64,000 nt of DNA, from contig OZ240684.1 of the NCBI GenBank assembly GCA_965199175.1, positions 2,005,868-2,069,867 on the forward strand. Reading direction: 5' to 3'. Both the position numbers and the translations under genes were made by a program. The notes beneath the pieces are model-generated. The model was not told the DNA's origin, searched no databases, and was given only the letters and a program-made list of their open reading frames with translations. Below, piece after piece: positions 17,626 through 26,980 of the stretch (position 1 is the first letter of the stretch; every line of letters starts with the position of its first letter). This DNA is from G963923945 sp965199175 (GTDB taxonomy: Bacteria > Pseudomonadota > Alphaproteobacteria > G963923945).

Positions 17626-17994
17626 CCCCGCCGTTCCCGGGTCTTGCTGAGATTGACCGATTACAGAGACTGACCTCTTGTTAAAGAGCATCATCTTAAA
17701 GAGGATCACCAATCCGGAGTGATGGACTGGTTGGGGAGGGGCCTGTCCTGATTTTTGGCTTTTCGGGATAGTTTAGCTGATTTTTTTCTGAAAAGTAATA
17801 GCTGTTTGATGCTGAGGTGGGCGGTTTTTCTCAAAGACATGTGCTGTGCCTGGCAGGTAAAACTGCGTATCTGTCGACGCCTTTAGCATCATATCCAGGT
17901 TCATTTTCCTCTCTGTTTTAGCTTTGATCGGCTTGTGGAGATGATTTGACCACTTTTCTTTTAATGTTCCTTTGGCTTGTCATTAAACATCGTC
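17626..17994. other. Intergenic region where rpmI-rplT would be expected
   Basis: In many bacteria infC is followed at once by rpmI and rplT. Here I find no L35 or L20 coding sequence and no other gene on either strand up to 17994. No terminator is obvious. Confidence 0.5.
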
Positions 17995-18294
17995 TCATTC
18001 TTCCTCTTTGACATATTTAATGAGTTTCTCGTTCAGTTGATCCAGACCGAACCAGTTAGGGTCGTTTAACATGAAAACCTTGGGTGTTTTTGGAATAACG
18101 CCATTCTCATCGGCAATCGTTGCAGGCAAGCAAATACGCCAGTCATCATATGTGCACCGACGCAATGCGGCATCATTGTTAACGCCGTCATGTTCCTTTA
18201 GCCATTCAACCGCTTCTGTATCGGATATCAGAGGCACCCTACGAATATCGATCTTTCCTTGAAAGATAGCGTTAGAAATGTTGCACAGCAGCAC
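17995..18294 (-). CDS. Hypothetical protein, possibly a gene remnant
   Basis: A 99-codon frame on the minus strand starting at a GTG, with no recognised domain. The sequence is coding-like (mixed hydrophobic and charged residues, TYDDWRICLPATIADENG, C-terminal helix LNEKLIKYVKEEE). The frame is open a further 14 codons upstream to a TAA, with NDRYLPGDCDV immediately before the GTG, so the true start is unclear. It lies beside a second startless fragment and in an area without conserved neighbours. This suggests leftover mobile or accessory DNA. Confidence 0.4.
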   Translation of the reverse strand: MLLCNISNAIFQGKIDIRRVPLISDTEAVEWLKEHDGVNNDAALRRCTYDDWRICLPATIADENGVIPKTPKVFMLNDPNWFGLDQLNEKLIKYVKEEE

Positions 18295-18319
18295 ATCACA
18301 ATCACCCGGAAGGTATCGG

Positions 18320-18460
18320 TCATTGGTCTTTTAGCCGGGCAGTGCATTGAACCGAAAAGTGCTGGAAAGCTGTATTTTTTGTTCCCAGACTAAAGCTACC
18401 ACGCACGGCGTTCTTGGTTTTGGCCTTAAGCCATTCCCATGTCGTGAAAGGGTATACTGA
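18320..18460 (-). pseudogene. Startless coding-like fragment
   Basis: Reading leftward, 45 sense codons after a TAA (18461-18463) end in a TGA at 18320-18322. The residues look like genuine protein (TTWEWLKAKTKNAVRG, TAFQHFSVQCTARLKDQ), but no start codon is available. The end lies just before the next minus-strand frame (17995-18294), in the arrangement of two overlapping genes. I read it as a truncated gene; family unknown. Confidence 0.3.
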
Positions 18461-18716
18461 TTATACTGACGTCTTCTTATACTGACGTCTTCGTCTGTCG
18501 CCCCTGGCTGAGGGTTTAGTTTTTCGACAGATCAATCCCTGGAATCAATCCCTGGAATCAAGTATTGTGCGAAGAACAGCCGCGCCTATGTATTCTGTTG
18601 CCTTTCCCCGGATCATCGGTAGCACCTGATGATTTTCCGGCATGTCCGGGATTTTCTGTGGGGATTGTGGGGATCCGTGTCGTTATCACCATTGATTGGC
18701 GGTCTTTTGGGGCGAA

Positions 18717-19091
18717 TCAGGCGGCTTCACTGGTTGTTTTGGCACTGGCGAGTATGGTGCCGCTATCGGTTGCGGCGGTCGTAATCGAATCACCGAATTC
18801 ACTCAGAAAAACCGATCCTTTGACTGTACGCTGGACAATGATACTCCGGCGATCAGCATCATCAGATTTACGGCGTAAGAGTTCGAGCATACTGAGACGA
18901 TCCAGGGCCCGGGTGATGGCCGGTTTGGAGATATTGAGTGTTTTGGCCAGGTCACGGACTGTATGGGGGCCGGCATCAAGGTAAACCGTCAGCAAAACGG
19001 CCATTTGCCGGGATGTCAGGTCCGGGGCCTCATCGCGTACAGAAGTGACAAGAGCCCGTCTCCAGATATCCAGGGCTCTACGGCTGCTCAT
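18717..19091 (-). CDS. MarR-like winged-helix transcriptional regulator
   Basis: A 124-residue single-domain DNA-binding protein. LTSRQMAVLLTVYLDAGPHTVRDLAKTLNISKPAITRALDRLSMLELLRRKSDDADRRSIIVQRT is the MarR winged helix: recognition helix SKPAITRALDRL, then the wing with the conserved DxRS (DADRRSI). Shorter than classic MarR proteins (about 140-160), as it has little N-terminal dimerisation helix. It stands alone, so its targets are not indicated. Confidence 0.85.
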   Translation of the reverse strand: MSSRRALDIWRRALVTSVRDEAPDLTSRQMAVLLTVYLDAGPHTVRDLAKTLNISKPAITRALDRLSMLELLRRKSDDADRRSIIVQRTVKGSVFLSEFGDSITTAATDSGTILASAKTTSEAA

Positions 19092-19754
19092 CTTGGCTAT
19101 CCATCATATGAATGATCTGTTTTCCTCAGGGTTTTGCCGCAACCCAATTCCTCTTCTTTTGATACAAGGCTCCTGACTGCACAGGATGTCCCGGATGTGA
19201 TCCGGATCTTCTTTTGATACAAGGCTCCCGCCTGTATAGAGTGATCCGGGTGTGATCAGGAAGATTTCTATGCGTTGAGGCAGCACCTGGACATTTTTCT
19301 CAATGATTCATTCTATACCGGAATCCATTCTGTACCGGAATCCATTCTATACCGGGACAAGATCCAGACGCATATTATGATCAATCTTTTTTTCCACGCA
19401 AACCCAAATTTTTGAATTCGGGAGAGGGTCCCCGGAAAAGACCGGATGTGACCAAAGCCCCTTAAAACCGGTTCTTTTTGTATCACATTTGGCTGACAGG
19501 GCAAAGTTGATTAGCCTGTTGCCGGGTCTGTTTGCCTGAGCAAAGGACAGGAAACCAGCATTCAGGAATACGTGGCCATTTTCTTCAGGCGGTTTTTTTG
19601 CTAGATTTCTTCGGTTGAGATGCGAAAGAAAGCACAATCATCGGCAGGGTGGTCTGACCACACAGCAATCATGACCTGAAACAACCTGTTTGTAAGAGCA
19701 TAAGAGACAATAAGCGGTACAGAGGATACCAAACAGCGCAGAGGATACCAAAAC
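19092..19754. other. Intergenic region with direct repeats
   Basis: No convincing gene; a 96-codon minus frame (19347-19637) has no recognisable features. It contains a 55-bp imperfect direct repeat (19152-19261), three copies of a 15-bp unit around CCGGAATCCATTCT (about 19308-19355), and AGAGGATACCAAA twice near 19721-19753, just before the GST start. Confidence 0.5.
19152..19261. repeat. Two-copy direct repeat, period 55 bp
   Basis: TCTTCTTTTGATACAAGG occurs at 19152 and again at 19207. The following sequence is also matched imperfectly (CTCC-G-CTG-A-AG, then CCGG-TGTGATC), giving about two full units. Confidence 0.8.
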
Positions 19755-20414
19755 GTGCCTGAACACGCTCTTTACATTGGCAATCGTAATTACTCGTCAT
19801 GGTCTTTGCGGGCATGGATGGCCTGTAAGCAGGCTGGAATAGCCTTTAAAGAGACTGTGATTCCCCTGAGACGTCCCGAAACCCGTGAAATGATCGCGCG
19901 CTATGCCCCTTCAGGCCGGGTGCCGGTTCTGATGGTTGATGATCGGGTGGTTTGGGATTCTCTGGGGATTTGTGAGTATCTCAATGAAACATATCCCCGG
20001 GTTAAGCTGTGGCCAAAAGATAAATCAGCCCGGGTGATGGCCCGATGTGTGGTTGCAGAGATGCATGCCGATTTTAACGCATTACGGCGCAGCATGCCGA
20101 TGAATGTGCGTGGCCATTCGCCGGGCCAGGGAATGAATCCTGATGTTCAGACCGATATCAATCGCATTACCGCGATTTGGCGCGATTGTCTTAACCGTTT
20201 CGGTGATGGTGATAACGGATTTCTTTTCGGCAGTTCTTTGAGCATCCCGGATATTTTTTTCGCCCCGGTGGTCACACGTTTTTATACATATGGCGTTGAT
20301 CTGGAGCCGGTGGTTAAAGCCTATGCTGACCGTTTGTGGGAGCATCCCTATATGCGCGAATGGCGTGATGCTGCGGCCAAAGAACCCTGGTATATTCCTG
20401 AATTTGAGATTTAG
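19755..20414 (+). CDS. Glutathione S-transferase family protein
   Basis: A 219-residue GST. The N-terminal thioredoxin-like half has YIGNRNYSSWSLRAWMACK, with the catalytic serine region (SSWS) typical of zeta/YfcF-like bacterial GSTs, then RVPVLMVDDRVVWDSLGICEYL, where the cis-Pro after RV and the ES-like turn (here DS) bind glutathione. The C-terminal half is all-helical and includes GSSLSIPDIFFAPVVTRF (N-capping SxxD). The start is a GTG; no ATG fits. The substrate is unknown. Confidence 0.92.
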   Translation: MPEHALYIGNRNYSSWSLRAWMACKQAGIAFKETVIPLRRPETREMIARYAPSGRVPVLMVDDRVVWDSLGICEYLNETYPRVKLWPKDKSARVMARCVVAEMHADFNALRRSMPMNVRGHSPGQGMNPDVQTDINRITAIWRDCLNRFGDGDNGFLFGSSLSIPDIFFAPVVTRFYTYGVDLEPVVKAYADRLWEHPYMREWRDAAAKEPWYIPEFEI

Positions 20415-20505
20415 CCGGAGTCCGGCAATCGGTCCTATAATCCGGGGTTTCTCTCTTTGAGAGGATCATTCATACCGATTGGTTTCAGGGGCACTTATTT
20501 TCCCT

Positions 20506-21396
20506 TTATTTGATTGAGGATAGGTGATTTTTGATCCGGTTCCGGACATCTGCAGGACTGACTCCAGAACCCCTGAGAAAGCGCAGGCTGATTGCCTGAT
20601 CACGTTTGGTCAGGCGGTGGCCGTGATCATCGGTCATCAGGCGATGGTGGCGGTAAGATGGTGGATGAAACCCAAGCAATGCCTGCAACAAGCGATGAAG
20701 ATGGGTGGCTGATTTAAGGTCATTTCCACGGGTCACAAGACTGATTTTCTGGAGATGATCATCAACAACACAGCACAGATGATAGCTGGCCGGAATGTCT
20801 TTGCGGGCCAGCACAACATCACCATAAAGTTCAGGTCTGGCCTGATGACGGGTTTCACCATATTCATGCCAGAAAAGACGTCCCGTCCGGGTGATTGCCC
20901 TGGCGTTATCCAACCGCAGGGCATGCGGCTCACCAGCTGCGATCCGGGCCAGGCTTTCTTTGGGGGTCAATTTCTTGCATATCCCCGGATACAGTGGCCC
21001 GTCCGGACCGTGGGGGGCAGCCACAGCAGCCCTGATTTCTTCCTGAATATGTTTACGGGTACAAAAACAAGGATAGAGCACCCCCATCCTGCTGAGTTGA
21101 TCAAGAGCCTGCTGATAGTCAGCCATATGATGTGACTGATAACGGATGGGCGTTGGCCAGTGCCATTGCTCCAGTCCCTGGCCAAGCCAGGCCATATCTT
21201 TTGGTATCGCGGCTGTAAATTCAGGCCGACAGCGATCCGGGTCGATATCCTCAATGCGTAAAATAAACTGCCCTTGTGCCGCTTGTGCTTCTTCCCAGGC
21301 CCGCAGAGCAGCATAGGCATGACCAAGATGGAGATAACCGGTGGGGCTGGGTGCAAAACGGGTGATGGTCGGTTGATTGCTCACAGGGACAGACAT
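20506..21396 (-). CDS. gluQ: Glutamyl-Q tRNA(Asp) synthetase
   Basis: Short GluRS paralogue that attaches glutamate to queuosine in tRNA-Asp. FAPSPTGYLHLGHAYAA contains the HIGH motif, the zinc region has YPCFCTRK with later LYPGIC, and TKRDQAISLRFLR stands in place of KMSKS. It lacks the anticodon-binding domain, as the family does (296 residues). The ATG at 21396 is preceded by a GGGGA ribosome-binding sequence; a TTG start seven codons upstream is possible but less likely. Confidence 0.94.
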   Translation of the reverse strand: MSVPVSNQPTITRFAPSPTGYLHLGHAYAALRAWEEAQAAQGQFILRIEDIDPDRCRPEFTAAIPKDMAWLGQGLEQWHWPTPIRYQSHHMADYQQALDQLSRMGVLYPCFCTRKHIQEEIRAAVAAPHGPDGPLYPGICKKLTPKESLARIAAGEPHALRLDNARAITRTGRLFWHEYGETRHQARPELYGDVVLARKDIPASYHLCCVVDDHLQKISLVTRGNDLKSATHLHRLLQALLGFHPPSYRHHRLMTDDHGHRLTKRDQAISLRFLRGSGVSPADVRNRIKNHLSSIK

Positions 21397-21669
21397 CAAC
21401 AAATCCCCGCCAGCCAAACAGCATGGTCAGGATGCGGTGACCAATATTTTTTGTATTTTCTGCAGAGCCTCAAATCACGTTGCCTGATCTGCTTTATGAC
21501 TGTGCAAAACATTGACACGCTGAGCATCCGCGCTGGCTGGATAGGGTGAGAGTGACACGTTACTCAGGAGAAAGACCCCTCGCTGCCAGTCACAGAGCCA
21601 GACAAAGCAACCGCCATCAAAGCCTCTCTATGGGTTTAGCCGCCATGGATTCCCGCTGTTTTCGGGGGA

Positions 21670-21744
21670 TGGTGCCGCCGCTGAGGATTGAACTCAGGAC
21701 CTCACCCTTACCAAGGGTGCGCTCTACCACTGAGCTACGGCGGC
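21670..21744 (-). tRNA. tRNA-Thr (anticodon GGT)
   Basis: Minus-strand cloverleaf: acceptor GCCGCCG/CGGCGGC, D arm GCTCAGTGGTAGAGC, anticodon stem CACCC/GGGTG around loop TTGGTAA (anticodon GGT, reading ACC) and a T arm with loop TTCAATC. CCA is encoded (TGG at 21670-21672 on the plus strand). Confidence 0.96.
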
Positions 21745-21890
21745 ATCAGGATCGGGAAAACCGATCACCCAATCAACGAACAGGGTGGACGGCGGACCAT
21801 GCCACAGGCCATAAAGGGACTCAAGTCACGCCCTGGTTATGATATCCATAAAAGTGATTGGGGAGTTATGTCATTGGGCAATGATGTCGT

Positions 21891-22036
21891 TAGAAAATCA
21901 TACGGTAGAAAATCATACGTTAGAAAATCATACGGTCTGATTTTTATCTGTTTTACTTTTTATCCATTTTACTTTTTACCTGTTTTACTTTTTGTCTGTT
22001 TTAAATCTTGTCCATCTTACGTCTTGTCCATCTTAC
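21891..22036. repeat. Two short tandem repeat blocks, units 15 and 16 bp
   Basis: TAGAAAATCATACGG occurs three times in tandem (21891-21935, third-last base variable). Directly after, a T-rich unit like TTTTTATCTGTTTTAC repeats four times with period 16 (21941-22004). TCTTGTCCATCTTAC then repeats twice, again with period 16 (22006-22036). No gene covers them, and they fill most of the gap between tRNA-Thr and the small gene at 22112. Confidence 0.85.
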
Positions 22037-22111
22037 ATCTGAATTTTATGTTGAATTTCATAGATTCTATATCGGATTTGATCACTATCATCAATAAAGA
22101 CCACATAAAAC

Positions 22112-22342
22112 ATGACATCACGTTCACAATATCCCGGATCTTCCGGTTCACTCCCTTCATCCGGTTCATCAGGCCATCAGAGCAAAAGAGCCGAACGTTG
22201 GGAACGTCAGGCGGCTGCTTTGCGGGCCAATCTTCGCCGCCGTAAAGGAATCCGACCTGCTACAGTCGATCAAAACTCTCCGGCTGGCGGGAATGATGGT
22301 CAGGATAAGACCCAACCCCCACCGGATGATGGGAGCCTTTGA
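22112..22342 (+). CDS. Conserved small protein upstream of murA
   Basis: A 76-residue basic protein with a Ser/Gly-rich N-terminus and a central helix RAERWERQAAALRANLRRRK. Small proteins with this RxAAALRxNLRRRK helix are commonly encoded directly upstream of murA in alphaproteobacteria (recalled; function unknown). The C-terminus is acidic and proline-rich. The ribosome-binding site is weak. Confidence 0.65.
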   Translation: MTSRSQYPGSSGSLPSSGSSGHQSKRAERWERQAAALRANLRRRKGIRPATVDQNSPAGGNDGQDKTQPPPDDGSL

Positions 22343-22492
22343 TGATGGAACAAAATCCCGGGGCGTTGACGTATCCCGGGACCCTTGCTTAATGAGAACC
22401 AGGGGGCTGGAATCCGGAGCAAGGGCAGAACCAATTCCGGATCCTGGTGATTTCCGGCTGTCAGGCCATGCGGCCTTTTTTGGAGTTTGAGA

Positions 22493-23815
22493 ATGGATCG
22501 TATGCGTATACGTGGTGGTCATCCTCTGGGAGGAGTGATTGCTATCAGCGGGGCCAAAAATGCGGCTTTGCCTCTTATGGCGGCCACTTTACTCACTGAT
22601 CAGACGGTGACTTTGCATGGTGTTCCTCATCTCGCCGATACTGCCACAATGGGTAATTTACTGGGCGATTTAGGGGTTGAGCAAGAATTGAACGGCCAGG
22701 CTGAGGGTGGCGAAACCGGTCGGGTGATGGCTTTTTCTGCGCGCACACTTTCCGGGGTTATTGCACCCTATGATCTGGTGCGGCGGATGCGGGCCTCTAT
22801 CCTTGTTTTGGGGCCATTACTGGCCCGGTGCGGGGAAGCCCGGGTCTCCTTGCCTGGCGGCTGTGCCATTGGTGGACGGTCGGTTAATTTCCACCTGGAT
22901 GTCCTGAGAGTTTTGGGCGCGACAATAGAATTGGATGATGGTTTCATTGTCGCAACCGCCCCAAAAGGGTTGACGGGGGGGCGTTTTACGTTTCCTCAAA
23001 TTTCAGTTGGGGCGAGCGAAAATGCTCTCATGGCGGCGGTTCTGGCCAAAGGGGAAACCGTTTTGAACAATGTGGCACGGGAACCGGAAGTCACTGATCT
23101 GGCCCATTGCCTGATTGCGATGGGAGCACGTATTGAGGGTGTCGGGAGCGATTGTCTGACCATTCAGGGTGTGTCTTCTTTAGGCGGCTGTGATCATCGG
23201 GTTATTCCGGACCGGATTGAGGCAGGCACATATATGATGGCGGTTGCTGCTGCCGGCGGCACCCTGGAACTGACCGATATTCAATGTGAGCATCTTGAAA
23301 CGCCAATAGAAATTCTCAGCCGGGTTGGTCTGGTGATTGAGAGCACCGGGAACGGGATCAAAGTCTCCCGGCTACCTGGTAAAATGAAGAATTCAGATGT
23401 AATCACCGCTCCTTATCCCGGCTTTCCAACCGATCTGCAAGCTCAGATCATGGCAATTATGGCCCTGGCCGATGGCGATACGACCATTACCGAATCAATT
23501 TTTGAAAATCGCTTTATGCATGTTCCTGAACTCCGCCGTATGGGAGCCGATATCACCTTAAAAGGGTCTGTTGCGGTTCTGCGCGGGGTGACGCATCTTA
23601 AGGGGGCCGAAGTCATGGCCACGGATTTGCGCGCCTCGGTCAGCCTGGTTTTGGCTGCTCTGGCTGCTGAAGGCCAGACCATCGTCAACCGGGTCTACCA
23701 TCTTGATCGTGGCTATGAACGTCTGGAAGAAAAGCTGGCTGCTTGCGGAGCCGATATTCTCCGCCTGCAAGACAAAGAACTCAAAAATGGTCATGATGGG
23801 ATATCGGCTTCATGA
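22493..23815 (+). CDS. murA: UDP-N-acetylglucosamine 1-carboxyvinyltransferase
   Basis: First committed enzyme of peptidoglycan synthesis; transfers enolpyruvate to UDP-GlcNAc in the cytoplasm. It has 440 residues. GGVIAISGAKNAALPLMAA is the substrate-binding N-terminus. LPGGCAIGGR carries the catalytic cysteine near residue 124, the fosfomycin target. RIEAGTYMMAVAA and PYPGFPTDLQAQ are conserved core segments. The ATG at 22493 has TGGAG seven bases upstream. hisG follows on the same strand. Confidence 0.98.
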   Translation: MDRMRIRGGHPLGGVIAISGAKNAALPLMAATLLTDQTVTLHGVPHLADTATMGNLLGDLGVEQELNGQAEGGETGRVMAFSARTLSGVIAPYDLVRRMRASILVLGPLLARCGEARVSLPGGCAIGGRSVNFHLDVLRVLGATIELDDGFIVATAPKGLTGGRFTFPQISVGASENALMAAVLAKGETVLNNVAREPEVTDLAHCLIAMGARIEGVGSDCLTIQGVSSLGGCDHRVIPDRIEAGTYMMAVAAAGGTLELTDIQCEHLETPIEILSRVGLVIESTGNGIKVSRLPGKMKNSDVITAPYPGFPTDLQAQIMAIMALADGDTTITESIFENRFMHVPELRRMGADITLKGSVAVLRGVTHLKGAEVMATDLRASVSLVLAALAAEGQTIVNRVYHLDRGYERLEEKLAACGADILRLQDKELKNGHDGISAS

Positions 23816-23941
23816 TTCTTTGGCAATCGTCTTTTGAACGCTGTTTTCTAAAAGCTATCGGTTCACAGGCTGGTTGCATAACGTGTTGCATAACGTAAAG
23901 CCGGGTTAGAGAATCAAAAAGCACTCAATCAGGGAAAGACC

Positions 23942-24607
23942 ATGACTGCTGGCAAAAAGAGCATTGTTTTTGCGCTACCAAAGGGGCGGATTTTACGTGA
24001 GGTGATGCCTCTGATACGTCGGGTCGGAATCGAACCCGAAGCCGCCTTTGATGACCCCGAAGCACGGCAGCTACGTTTTGCAACCAACCATCCGGGGGTT
24101 GAAATTATCCGGGTACGGGCCTTTGATGTTGCGACTTTTTTGGCTTTTGGGGCCGCTCAGATCGGGGTTGCCGGCAATGATGTCCTGATGGAATTCGATT
24201 ACCCGGAACTGTATACACCGCTTGATCTGGAGATTGGTCGTTGTCGGTTGGTGGTTGCTGAACCTGGTGAATTATCGGCAACCGATGACCCGGCTCGCTG
24301 GAGCCATGTGCGGGTGGCAACAAAATATCCTTCCCTGACCAAACGGCATTTTGCGGCCCGGGGGGTACAGGCCGAATGTATCAAGCTCAACGGTGCTATG
24401 GAGCTGGCTCCCGACCTTGGCTTGTGTCGGCGTATCGTTGATTTGGCCTCAACCGGAAATACCTTAAAAGCAAATGGATTGGTTGAAGTCGAACATATCG
24501 CTGATGTGACCTCACGTCTTATTGTTAATCGGGTGGCGATGAAAACCCGTTCGCGGGATGTTGGATACTGGGTTGAACGCTTTAAGGAGGTGGTTCATGC
24601 CACTTAA
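23942..24607 (+). CDS. hisG: ATP phosphoribosyltransferase, short form
   Basis: First enzyme of histidine biosynthesis. It has 221 residues, the short HisG type that lacks the C-terminal regulatory domain and normally works with HisZ. FALPKGRILREVMPLI and GVAGNDVLMEF are typical, and IVDLASTGNTLKANGLVEVE is the PRPP-binding loop. Its end overlaps the hisD start by 11 bases, so the two are coupled. hisZ is not in this window. Confidence 0.96.
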   Translation: MTAGKKSIVFALPKGRILREVMPLIRRVGIEPEAAFDDPEARQLRFATNHPGVEIIRVRAFDVATFLAFGAAQIGVAGNDVLMEFDYPELYTPLDLEIGRCRLVVAEPGELSATDDPARWSHVRVATKYPSLTKRHFAARGVQAECIKLNGAMELAPDLGLCRRIVDLASTGNTLKANGLVEVEHIADVTSRLIVNRVAMKTRSRDVGYWVERFKEVVHAT

Positions 24608-25910
24608 ATTATGCCGGCGGGATGCTGATTTTCAGTCTCGTTTTGCCGCTTTTTTAGAGCACCGGCGCTCAAAAGAAAAAGATGTTGATCAGGTAGTCAG
24701 CGATATTGTCGCCACGGTACGGCGGGATGGTGATCGCGCTTTATGCGCCTATAGCCAGAAATTCGATGGGTTTTCTCCTGAACCGGCTGATTTGGTGGTA
24801 ACGTCTGCCGATATTGCGGCAGCCCGTGCGGCATGCGACCCGGAAGATTTACGGGCTTTGGATGTAGCTGCTGAAAGAATAGAGGCGTATCACCGCCGTC
24901 AGCTGCCCGGTGATGATCAGTATCAGGATCCCATTGGGGTTCAGATGGGGTGCTTCTGGAAAGCCATTGAATCGGCGGGCCTCTATGTTCCCGGCGGGAC
25001 AGCGGCTTATCCCAGCTCGGTCCTGATGAATGCTATCCCGGCTAAAGTCGCCGGCGTTACCCGCATGATCATGGTGGTTCCGGCACCAGAGGGTGTGCTC
25101 AATAATCAGGTTTTAGCAGCGGCTGATCTTGCCGGAATTCATGAAATCTATCGGGTTGGTGGCGCACAAGCGGTTGCTGCAATGGCTTTCGGGACCCAAA
25201 GCATCATGCCTGTTGATAAGATTGTTGGTCCCGGTAATGCCTATGTTACCGCAGCCAAGAGACAGCTGTTCGGATATGTGGGAATTGATATGATTGCCGG
25301 TCCTTCGGAAATTTTAGTGGTTGCCGATGCCGATAATGATCCGGACTGGATCGCGATTGATTTATTGTCACAAGCTGAGCATGACCCAAAGGCTCAGGCT
25401 GTGTTGATCAGTGATGATGCGTCTTTCATTGAAGCGGTGATTGCGGCAGTCGAACAACATCTCCAGACATTGCCCCGGGCTGAAATCGCTGCGGCCAGTT
25501 GGCAAAATCATGGCGCAACAATCCTGATTGAGGATTTAGACCAGGCGGTTGATCTGGTTGATTCGATTGCTCCGGAGCATCTTGAACTGGCGATTGAACA
25601 GCCAGAGGATTTTGCCAGACGGGTGCGGAATGCCGGAGCCATGTTTCTGGGACGTTATACCCCTGAAGCCATCGGGGATTACATTGCCGGGCCCAATCAT
25701 GTCCTCCCAACCTCAGGAAGTGCCCGATTTTCTTCTGGTTTGGGTGTTCATGATTTTCTAAAACGCATGTCTTTTGTCCGCTGTGACAGTGATAATTTAC
25801 AGATCATCGGTCCGACAGCGGCCCATTTAGCAGCATGCGAAGGATTGGATGCACATGCACGCTCACTGAGCATTCGGTTGCATGGCTCAGCCGGTGGCAA
25901 TCGCCGGTAA
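24597..25910 (+). CDS. hisD: Histidinol dehydrogenase
   Basis: Last enzyme of histidine biosynthesis, a Zn- and NAD-dependent four-electron dehydrogenase of 437 residues. Recognisable segments: GLYVPGGTAAYPSSVLMNAIPAKVAGV, IVGPGNAYVTAAKR, MIAGPSEILVVAD, LLSQAEHDPKAQAVL (zinc-ligand Gln/His), APEHLELAIEQ and GPNHVLPTSGSARFSSGL. The ATG at 24597 follows AAGGAGG. In relatives further genes often separate hisD from infA; here there is only a short gap. Confidence 0.98.
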   Translation: MPLKLCRRDADFQSRFAAFLEHRRSKEKDVDQVVSDIVATVRRDGDRALCAYSQKFDGFSPEPADLVVTSADIAAARAACDPEDLRALDVAAERIEAYHRRQLPGDDQYQDPIGVQMGCFWKAIESAGLYVPGGTAAYPSSVLMNAIPAKVAGVTRMIMVVPAPEGVLNNQVLAAADLAGIHEIYRVGGAQAVAAMAFGTQSIMPVDKIVGPGNAYVTAAKRQLFGYVGIDMIAGPSEILVVADADNDPDWIAIDLLSQAEHDPKAQAVLISDDASFIEAVIAAVEQHLQTLPRAEIAAASWQNHGATILIEDLDQAVDLVDSIAPEHLELAIEQPEDFARRVRNAGAMFLGRYTPEAIGDYIAGPNHVLPTSGSARFSSGLGVHDFLKRMSFVRCDSDNLQIIGPTAAHLAACEGLDAHARSLSIRLHGSAGGNRR

Positions 25911-26096
25911 CGATGAAACAAGGCTATGCGGGCTGTGATAGATTTGGGAATGACTATCAGACAACGCTCCGCCAGATCATGCTTCTCGTGTCAATCATGC
26001 GTTGCTTTAAACGGGTTGCCCGGTTATCCCCCTTGATCATCATGGATGAATCGCTTATCCCAACATGATTGTGGTCTTTATTCAAAAGGAAAGCAT

Positions 26097-26315
26097 GTGG
26101 CAAAAGAAGAATTGATCGAATTTTCGGGCACAGTGACTGAATTGCTCCCGAATGCGATGTTTCGGGTCAAACTTGATAATGATCATGAGATTTTGGCGCA
26201 TACGGCTGGTAAAATGCGTAAAAACAGGATTCGTGTTCTCAATGGTGATCGGGTAACGGTTGAGATGACGCCGTATGATTTGACCAAGGGACGAATCACC
26301 TTCCGGCATAAATAA
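26097..26315 (+). CDS. infA: Translation initiation factor IF-1
   Basis: A 72-residue S1/OB-fold protein that occupies the ribosomal A site during initiation. The sequence AKEELIEFSGTVTELLPN, FRVKLDNDHEILAHTAGKMR and PYDLTKGRIT is nearly invariant IF-1. The start is a GTG at 26097, placed by homology (V/M-AKEE) and by the AAAGGAAA ribosome-binding site. maf follows two bases after the stop. Confidence 0.98.
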   Translation: MAKEELIEFSGTVTELLPNAMFRVKLDNDHEILAHTAGKMRKNRIRVLNGDRVTVEMTPYDLTKGRITFRHK

Positions 26316-26317
26316 CG

Positions 26318-26977
26318 TTGTTACCGGTGTCTGCTTCCTCCAGACCCGTTTCCAGGAGAGGTTCAGGAGCCAACTTTTCTCCGCTGGTTCTGGCTTCAGC
26401 CTCCCCCCGGCGTCTGATGCTTTTAGAACAGATTGGCTTTTCGCCTGATGTGGTTGACCCTCCTGATATTGATGAAACCGCTCTTGGCCGTGAACCTCCA
26501 CGGCTTTTAGCCCTTCGTCTGGCTGAGTCAAAGGTCAGAACGGTTGCTTGCTCTCACAGCAATGCCGTTATTTTGGGGGCTGATACAGTCGTATATTGCG
26601 GGCAACGGCTTCTCCCCAAAGCGACCCGGGCTGAGGATGTGCGTTACTGTCTCAATCTGTTATCCGGACGGCGCCACCGGGTCTCAACGGGTCTGTGTGT
26701 GATGGCTCCAGGCGAAAAAATCCATCGCCGTCTTGTCACGACGATTCTACGTTTTAAGCGGCTCAGTGATGATGATATCGAAGCCTATGTGACTTGTGGG
26801 GAAGGGCTTGGTAAAGCAGGTGGATACGCTATCCAGGGATGTGCTGAAACCTTCATTCCCTGGATCAGAGGTTCCTATTCCAATGTCATGGGTTTGCCGC
26901 TTCATGAAACCGCCTGCTTATTGCAAGCGATGTTTTCTTTCCGGCCCCACACTCCGTCAAGACAGAGCACTCCATAG
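26318..26977 (+). CDS. maf: Maf-like nucleotide pyrophosphatase
   Basis: Maf/YceF/YhdE family, hydrolysing non-canonical or free nucleoside triphosphates and linked to septum inhibition. LVLASASPRRLMLLEQIGF is the family signature, followed by DPPDIDET, ILGADTVV (catalytic Asp) and GKAGGYAIQG. The first usable starts are TTG 26318 and GTG 26327; the Maf domain begins near 26387, so the first 20-odd residues are not conserved. It sits between infA and yacG. Confidence 0.93.
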   Translation: MLPVSASSRPVSRRGSGANFSPLVLASASPRRLMLLEQIGFSPDVVDPPDIDETALGREPPRLLALRLAESKVRTVACSHSNAVILGADTVVYCGQRLLPKATRAEDVRYCLNLLSGRRHRVSTGLCVMAPGEKIHRRLVTTILRFKRLSDDDIEAYVTCGEGLGKAGGYAIQGCAETFIPWIRGSYSNVMGLPLHETACLLQAMFSFRPHTPSRQSTP

Positions 26978-26980
26978 GAA

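Noticed and set aside
19347..19637. 96-codon minus-strand frame before the GST gene
   Set aside because: No start context or recognisable domain; spans repeat-rich intergenic DNA.
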